A stretch of 10,853 bases of DNA, taken from NCBI GenBank assembly GCA_937914965.1, contig CALGIY010000050.1, positions 1 to 10,853 on the forward strand, in the 5' to 3' direction. The position numbers and the translations under genes were made by a program. Origin of the DNA: an uncultured Thermoanaerobacteraceae bacterium. Lineage in GTDB: Bacteria; Bacillota; DSM-12270; Thermacetogeniales; Thermacetogeniaceae. The notes below the pieces were generated by a model. It was not told the DNA's origin. It worked only from the letters and a program-made list of their open reading frames with translations, and did not search any database. This document shows, in pieces, positions 7,454 to 10,853 of the stretch (the first letter of the stretch is position 1; each line of letters starts with the position of its first letter).

Positions 7454-7630
7454 AATAATAAGTTTTAGGTGTTTGTGGCTTCTCGTTAGGACCGTTGTCC
7501 TATCTCTCTACGCCATCATTTCTACTTATGCAGTAATACTTCCTTTGATAAAATAGTACCAACAATTAACTTAACTACCTGTAGCGAAACTCTTTTCCTC
7601 CTTTCTCAAAATTTTGATTACGGCATCATA
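7454..7630 (-). other. Long untranslated leader of the AOR operon
   Basis: If transcription starts near 7630, about 220 bases precede the ferredoxin gene. I see no credible small gene on either strand. Small structures are a 12-bp palindrome TCAAAATTTTGA (7606-7617) and a short hairpin AGGAC-N4-GTCCT (7488-7501). A cofactor riboswitch of the Moco/Tuco type would make sense before an AOR gene, but I cannot recognise one by eye. Confidence 0.4.
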
Positions 7631-7640
7631 ATATCATATT

Positions 7641-7657
7641 CGCAAGGTTCATGCCAG
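7641..7657 (-). promoter_or_regulatory. Sigma-54-type promoter of the AOR operon
   Basis: On the minus strand 7657 to 7641 reads CTGGCATGAACCTTGCG. It matches YTGGCAYG-N4-TTGC, with GG (7655-7654) and GC (7643-7642) exactly 12 bases apart, as in the stronger element at 1471-1487. The deviations are T instead of C in TGGCAC and a final G. It lies between the regulator terminator and the AOR genes and points towards them. Confidence 0.75.
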
Positions 7658-7659
7658 CG

Positions 7660-7675
7660 AGGCAGGCACCTGCCT
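7660..7675. repeat. 16-bp palindrome next to the -24 element
   Basis: The sequence AGGCAGGCACCTGCCT has perfect 7-bp arms around a central CA. It begins three bases upstream of the sigma-54 element, centred near -37 from the predicted start point. That is closer than usual for a sigma-54 enhancer, so it may be a second regulator's operator or chance. Confidence 0.5.
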
Positions 7676-7690
7676 TGTTCCCTTTCTAGA

Positions 7691-7718
7691 ATAAAAAAAT
7701 GCCGCTTTCGCGGCAAAT
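7691..7718 (-). terminator. Terminator of the kinase/response-regulator genes, with possible second role
   Basis: On the minus strand TGCCGC-GAAA-GCGGCA (7715-7700) is followed by seven T residues (7699-7693), about 45 bases after the response-regulator stop. A stable GAAA tetraloop and the T run make this a classic Rho-independent terminator. Its core equals that of the repeat at 1558-1573 and sits about 77 bases upstream of the predicted AOR start point. Confidence 0.9.
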
Positions 7719-7760
7719 TCATCCGTTTTCTCGGGAAACACCGATTTTTCGTTGTCTCTC

Positions 7761-9251
7761 TTATTTCTTTTCCTTGTAAAGGTACCGCAAAACCCGGGGG
7801 GTAGTCCTCAACCATTCTGCCGCCTGAGGATAGCGCTCTCCCGATTGTTGCAGAGCATTCTCGATTACCTTCCGAACAGATTCATTGGTAATTTCTTTGA
7901 GATCATCAAGAAATAATGGCAAGTCAAAACCTTCTTTGACATCAATATTGCTCACCAAGGAATCCAGGCTAACAGCGATCGCCTCTAACCCGCTTTTTAC
8001 TGGAGTTAACGCAAACACTGGTTCCTGGTTTGGTACCGCTGCACCTGCATCCTCTGGAATCTTTACCCCCGGTTGTGCCGTAATCTTAGAAGGAAGATGT
8101 TCCAGCAGAACAGCTGGGGCATCACAGATGGCTGCCACCTGGGCCATTACATTGGCCAACTCTCGGATATTACCTGGCCAATTGTATCTGTTGAGGGCTT
8201 CTAGCACTTCGGCACTCAGCCGTGGACGGCGTTCTGTTCCATAATGGTGGGCTAGAAAATGCTCTGCCAGGAGGGAAATATCCTCACGGCGTTCCTTAAG
8301 GGAGGGCAGGCTCAGGGTCACCACATCCAGCCGATAAAAGAGGTCTTCCCGGAAACGCTTTTCAGCAACGAGTTTTTCGAGAGGGGCATTTGTCGCAGCG
8401 ATTACCCTCGTATCTACCCGGATCGGTTTTTCTCCACCTACACGGAAGATCTCTCCGGTTTCCAAGACCCGCAGCAGCTTCACCTGGATGGTCAGAGCAG
8501 CTTCCCCAATCTCATCTAAAAAGAGGGTACCGCGGTGAGCCATTTCGAAGATCCCTTTGTGTTGGGAGGTAGCACCTGTAAACGCTCCTCTTTCGTGGCC
8601 AAACAACTCACTATCCAGGAGTGTCTCAGTGAAAGCACCACAGTTGATAGCCAAGAAAGGCTGCTCTGACCGGGAACTAACAGCATGGATATAGCGAGCG
8701 AGAACCTCTTTACCAGTACCTGTCTCTCCACGGACCATAATTGTGATGCTTTTATTAGCAAGTTTTTCCGAAATAGTCAACAATCGCTGTATTTGTTCGC
8801 TTTTACCCGCAACAAAACCGACCTTCTCCAGCATCCTTTTCCTGTGAAGCAGATTATCCTCGTCTGCACAGGTTCCTTTCCTGGCTAGAGCACGGTTTAG
8901 AGCACGTTCTATAATGGCCTCCAGAGCATCCAGATCATCAAAAGGCTTCTCTAGATAATCGTAGGCCCCCAGTTGAATGGCTTCCACAGCAGATTTGACT
9001 GTGGAATAACCTGTCATAATTAGAACCTCACAGGTGGGGTACTTCCTTTTTATCTCTCTTAAAAGAGTGATCCCATCGTCATCAGGAAGTTTCAGATCGA
9101 GCATGACCACGTGAAAATAATCCTTCAGGGCTTCCCTTGCCTGCTTTCCATTTCCGGCAACAGTAACGTCATGGTTTTTCCCCTCAAGGAAATATTTAAA
9201 AAAGTTTCCCATTTCCATTTCATCATCTACAACAAGAATACGAGCTGCCAA
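7761..9251 (-). CDS. NtrC-family sigma-54-dependent response regulator
   Basis: The 496-residue protein activates transcription by sigma-54 RNA polymerase when phosphorylated by its partner kinase. The receiver domain (1-120) has D9/D10, the phospho-acceptor D52, T80 and K102. The AAA+ domain (about 145-385) has Walker A GETGTGKE (175-182), the sigma-54 contact loop GAFTGA (222-227), Walker B around [10 protein letters not shown] (241-250) and WPGNIREL (358-365). A linker of some 60 residues leads to a C-terminal Fis-type helix-turn-helix (about 452-496) that is somewhat degenerate. The start is a TTG at 9251 with AAAGGAGG 7 bases upstream, 24 bases after the kinase stop. It is the obvious candidate activator of the two sigma-54 promoters in the window; the inducing signal is unknown. 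Confidence 0.96.
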   Translation of the reverse strand: MAARILVVDDEMEMGNFFKYFLEGKNHDVTVAGNGKQAREALKDYFHVVMLDLKLPDDDGITLLREIKRKYPTCEVLIMTGYSTVKSAVEAIQLGAYDYLEKPFDDLDALEAIIERALNRALARKGTCADEDNLLHRKRMLEKVGFVAGKSEQIQRLLTISEKLANKSITIMVRGETGTGKEVLARYIHAVSSRSEQPFLAINCGAFTETLLDSELFGHERGAFTGATSQHKGIFEMAHRGTLFLDEIGEAALTIQVKLLRVLETGEIFRVGGEKPIRVDTRVIAATNAPLEKLVAEKRFREDLFYRLDVVTLSLPSLKERREDISLLAEHFLAHHYGTERRPRLSAEVLEALNRYNWPGNIRELANVMAQVAAICDAPAVLLEHLPSKITAQPGVKIPEDAGAAVPNQEPVFALTPVKSGLEAIAVSLDSLVSNIDVKEGFDLPLFLDDLKEITNESVRKVIENALQQSGERYPQAAEWLRTTPRVLRYLYKEKK

Positions 9252-9275
9252 TCTTCTGCCTCCTTTGACCGGTAA

Positions 9276-10757
9276 TTAAGCTTCCCCATCACCTTCTACG
9301 AGATCATCTGCTTTTTGGGATGGAGGAAGATAAACTGTAAATGTTGCCCCATTACCTGGTTCGCTTTCTATAGCAATGGTCCCCCCATGTTTTTGAACAA
9401 TTCCCAAGCTTACTGAGAGACCAAGCCCTGTTCCTTTGCCAACCCCTTTGCTGGTGAAAAAGGGGTCGAAGATCTTTGTTAGCATTTCTTTCGGCATCCC
9501 TTGCCCATTGTCGGCAACCTTGATATAAGCCTGGTTTCTTTGCTGGTCAAAACCCGTTTTCACCGTAATTCTCCGTTCCCGGTCATCTTCCTCATCAAAA
9601 GACTGCCTGGCATTCAAAAGCAGGTTGACCACCACCTGTTCCAACTGTTGAGAATGACCCTCAATGGCAGGTAGCTGTTCATCCAGTTCTAAATCAATTT
9701 TAATTTTTTCAGATTCGATATGAAAAACAACCAACTTCAGGGCTTCATCAACCACATCATTGAGGTCAAGAGGCAGGAAAACATACTGTTCCTGCCGGGA
9801 AAAAGCAAGCAGGCCACGCACGATTCTCTTGCAGCGCAAGCCACAGGTTTGGATGTCTTCAAGTATTTTATATTTCTGGTCATCCTCGGGAATACTGCGC
9901 TGAAGCAGCTGAGCATCGCCAATAACGACCGCCAGTGGTGTATTCAGCTCATGGGCAACACCGGCCGCCATTTCCCCTAAAGCAGCCAGACGTGCTGCCT
10001 GCATCAACTGCACCTGCATTTTAAGTCTTTCAGTAATATCTTTAATATAAATAACAACACCCATGTCCTTCTTTTCCTGGAAAGCAGGGTAAGCACTCAT
10101 TTCCACAACTCGCCCGTCATCCAGCTGCCGCTGAATATTGATCACATCCCCGGTTTCTAACACCTCGCGAAAACTGCACTCTAAACACTCGTCTTTTTGT
10201 GTACAAAACACATCACAGTATTTTTGGCCCAGAATTTCCGGCTCGCAAAAATCACTAGCCTCCATTGCTGCCTGATTACCTCTCAAAACCCGCAGGTCGC
10301 GGTCAACCACAACGATGATATCCCTAACCGCCTTGAAAGTAGCTTCCCATTCCGACTTTGCCCTGTTGACCTCAGCAAAAAGGGCGCCATCCTGGAGATA
10401 TATTGCGATCTGGTTGGCCAACTGCTGGAAAAAAGCCAGATCCAGGGGGTCATAAGCTGTAGTACGGTCACTCCCAACCACAAAAAGCCCGTAAACCTTG
10501 TTCTGAGTAATCAGGGGGTTAATCACTGCCACATCCAGTCCCTGATGGAGCAAGAAAGGATCCTGTGTTCCCGTCTCCCGCTGCCAGGTGGCCTGCGTTT
10601 TGTTGGCAACTGTTTCCCAAAGTTTTTCTCCCTCTTCTGTGGGGATCTTTAACCCATTGTGGCAGGTTTGATCCGGGGGGTAGCAGAAACTTACCACGAG
10701 TTCCTTCCCTACTAAAGTTAAAATAATTAGGCGCTTTAAGTAAAAGATCTCCTGCAC
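9276..10757 (-). CDS. Soluble GAF-PAS sensor histidine kinase (N-terminus uncertain)
   Basis: The 493-residue protein would phosphorylate the response regulator encoded next. A GAF-like domain (about 1-125) is followed by a PAS domain (about 135-245) with a cysteine cluster (C181, C185, C191, C194). The HisKA H-box contains H269 (AHELNTP). The HATPase domain has the N box around N382, DNGQG (416-420), DPFFTSK and GTGLGLS (442-448). No membrane segment is seen, so it senses a cytoplasmic signal, perhaps redox state or a metabolite. The start is doubtful: the first usable codon is GTG at 10757 without a Shine-Dalgarno sequence. The frame stays open a further 14 codons to a TAA at 10797-10799 and reads like the first helix of a GAF domain. 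Confidence 0.92.
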   Translation of the reverse strand: MQEIFYLKRLIILTLVGKELVVSFCYPPDQTCHNGLKIPTEEGEKLWETVANKTQATWQRETGTQDPFLLHQGLDVAVINPLITQNKVYGLFVVGSDRTTAYDPLDLAFFQQLANQIAIYLQDGALFAEVNRAKSEWEATFKAVRDIIVVVDRDLRVLRGNQAAMEASDFCEPEILGQKYCDVFCTQKDECLECSFREVLETGDVINIQRQLDDGRVVEMSAYPAFQEKKDMGVVIYIKDITERLKMQVQLMQAARLAALGEMAAGVAHELNTPLAVVIGDAQLLQRSIPEDDQKYKILEDIQTCGLRCKRIVRGLLAFSRQEQYVFLPLDLNDVVDEALKLVVFHIESEKIKIDLELDEQLPAIEGHSQQLEQVVVNLLLNARQSFDEEDDRERRITVKTGFDQQRNQAYIKVADNGQGMPKEMLTKIFDPFFTSKGVGKGTGLGLSVSLGIVQKHGGTIAIESEPGNGATFTVYLPPSQKADDLVEGDGEA

Positions 10758-10853
10758 ACGCTCATATATTTTTTTAATGGTTTTGTCCAGGTAATCTTAA
10801 GGGAGATGATGATATGGACACAGACCCAGGTAGTAATCCTCACGCGTGCTTAA
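10758..10853. other. Upstream edge: unresolved start region of the kinase gene
   Basis: The kinase frame continues to an in-frame TAA at 10797-10799 and, beyond it, is open again to the window edge. On the plus strand an ATG at 10814 has GGGAG 8 bases upstream and stays open for 13 codons to the edge, which could be the start of a divergent gene. There is too little sequence to decide, and I see no convincing promoter. Confidence 0.35.

Noticed and set aside
10814..10853. Start of a divergent plus-strand gene
   Set aside because: GGGAG is well placed before the ATG, but only 13 codons are visible, so it cannot be called a gene.
1..10853. CRISPR arrays, tRNA or rRNA genes, insertion sequences
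   Set aside because: I saw no regularly spaced repeats, no cloverleaf-like sequence, and no transposase or terminal inverted repeats in the intergenic gaps.

Overview
The window is a compact, one-directional gene cluster: every supported gene lies on the minus strand, so transcription runs from high to low coordinates. It looks like an alcohol- and aldehyde-oxidation module of an anaerobic Gram-positive bacterium of the Clostridia. A relative of Desulfotomaculum, Pelotomaculum or Moorella is my best guess, made from gene content and style and not from any database search. Pointers are the very G-rich Shine-Dalgarno sequences, several TTG/GTG starts, a sigma-54 two-component system, and an aldehyde:ferredoxin oxidoreductase (AOR) beside HydABC/NuoEFG-like subunits.

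Layout in order of transcription. (1) About 10757-7761: a soluble GAF-PAS histidine kinase and an NtrC-family sigma-54 response regulator, closed by a terminator. (2) 7760-7411: a 350-base gap with a sigma-54-type -24/-12 element, a palindrome, and a hairpin between the Shine-Dalgarno sequence and the first start codon. (3) 7410-4812: a four-cluster ferredoxin subunit, the tungsten AOR catalytic subunit and a MoaD/ThiS-type sulfur carrier, ended by a strong terminator. (4) 4678-1632: three NADH-dehydrogenase-like subunits related to HydC/NuoE, HydB/NuoF and the iron-sulfur part of HydA/NuoG, but without any hydrogenase domain. (5) 1631-1340: a terminator-like inverted repeat followed by a consensus sigma-54 promoter. 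(6) 1339-122: an iron-type alcohol dehydrogenase with a likely terminator behind it.

Read together, the alcohol dehydrogenase would turn a primary alcohol into an aldehyde. The AOR would oxidise the aldehyde directly to the acid, passing low-potential electrons through the polyferredoxin subunit. The flavin- and NAD-binding HydBC-like module with its HydA-like iron-sulfur subunit would connect those electrons to NAD(H), possibly with ferredoxin as a second partner. The adjacent kinase/regulator pair and the two sigma-54 promoters suggest one regulon. The most interesting hypothesis is an AOR whose electron-transfer partner is a hydrogenase-free, HydABC-type (possibly bifurcating) module instead of the single NAD-reducing subunit known from Aromatoleum AorABC.
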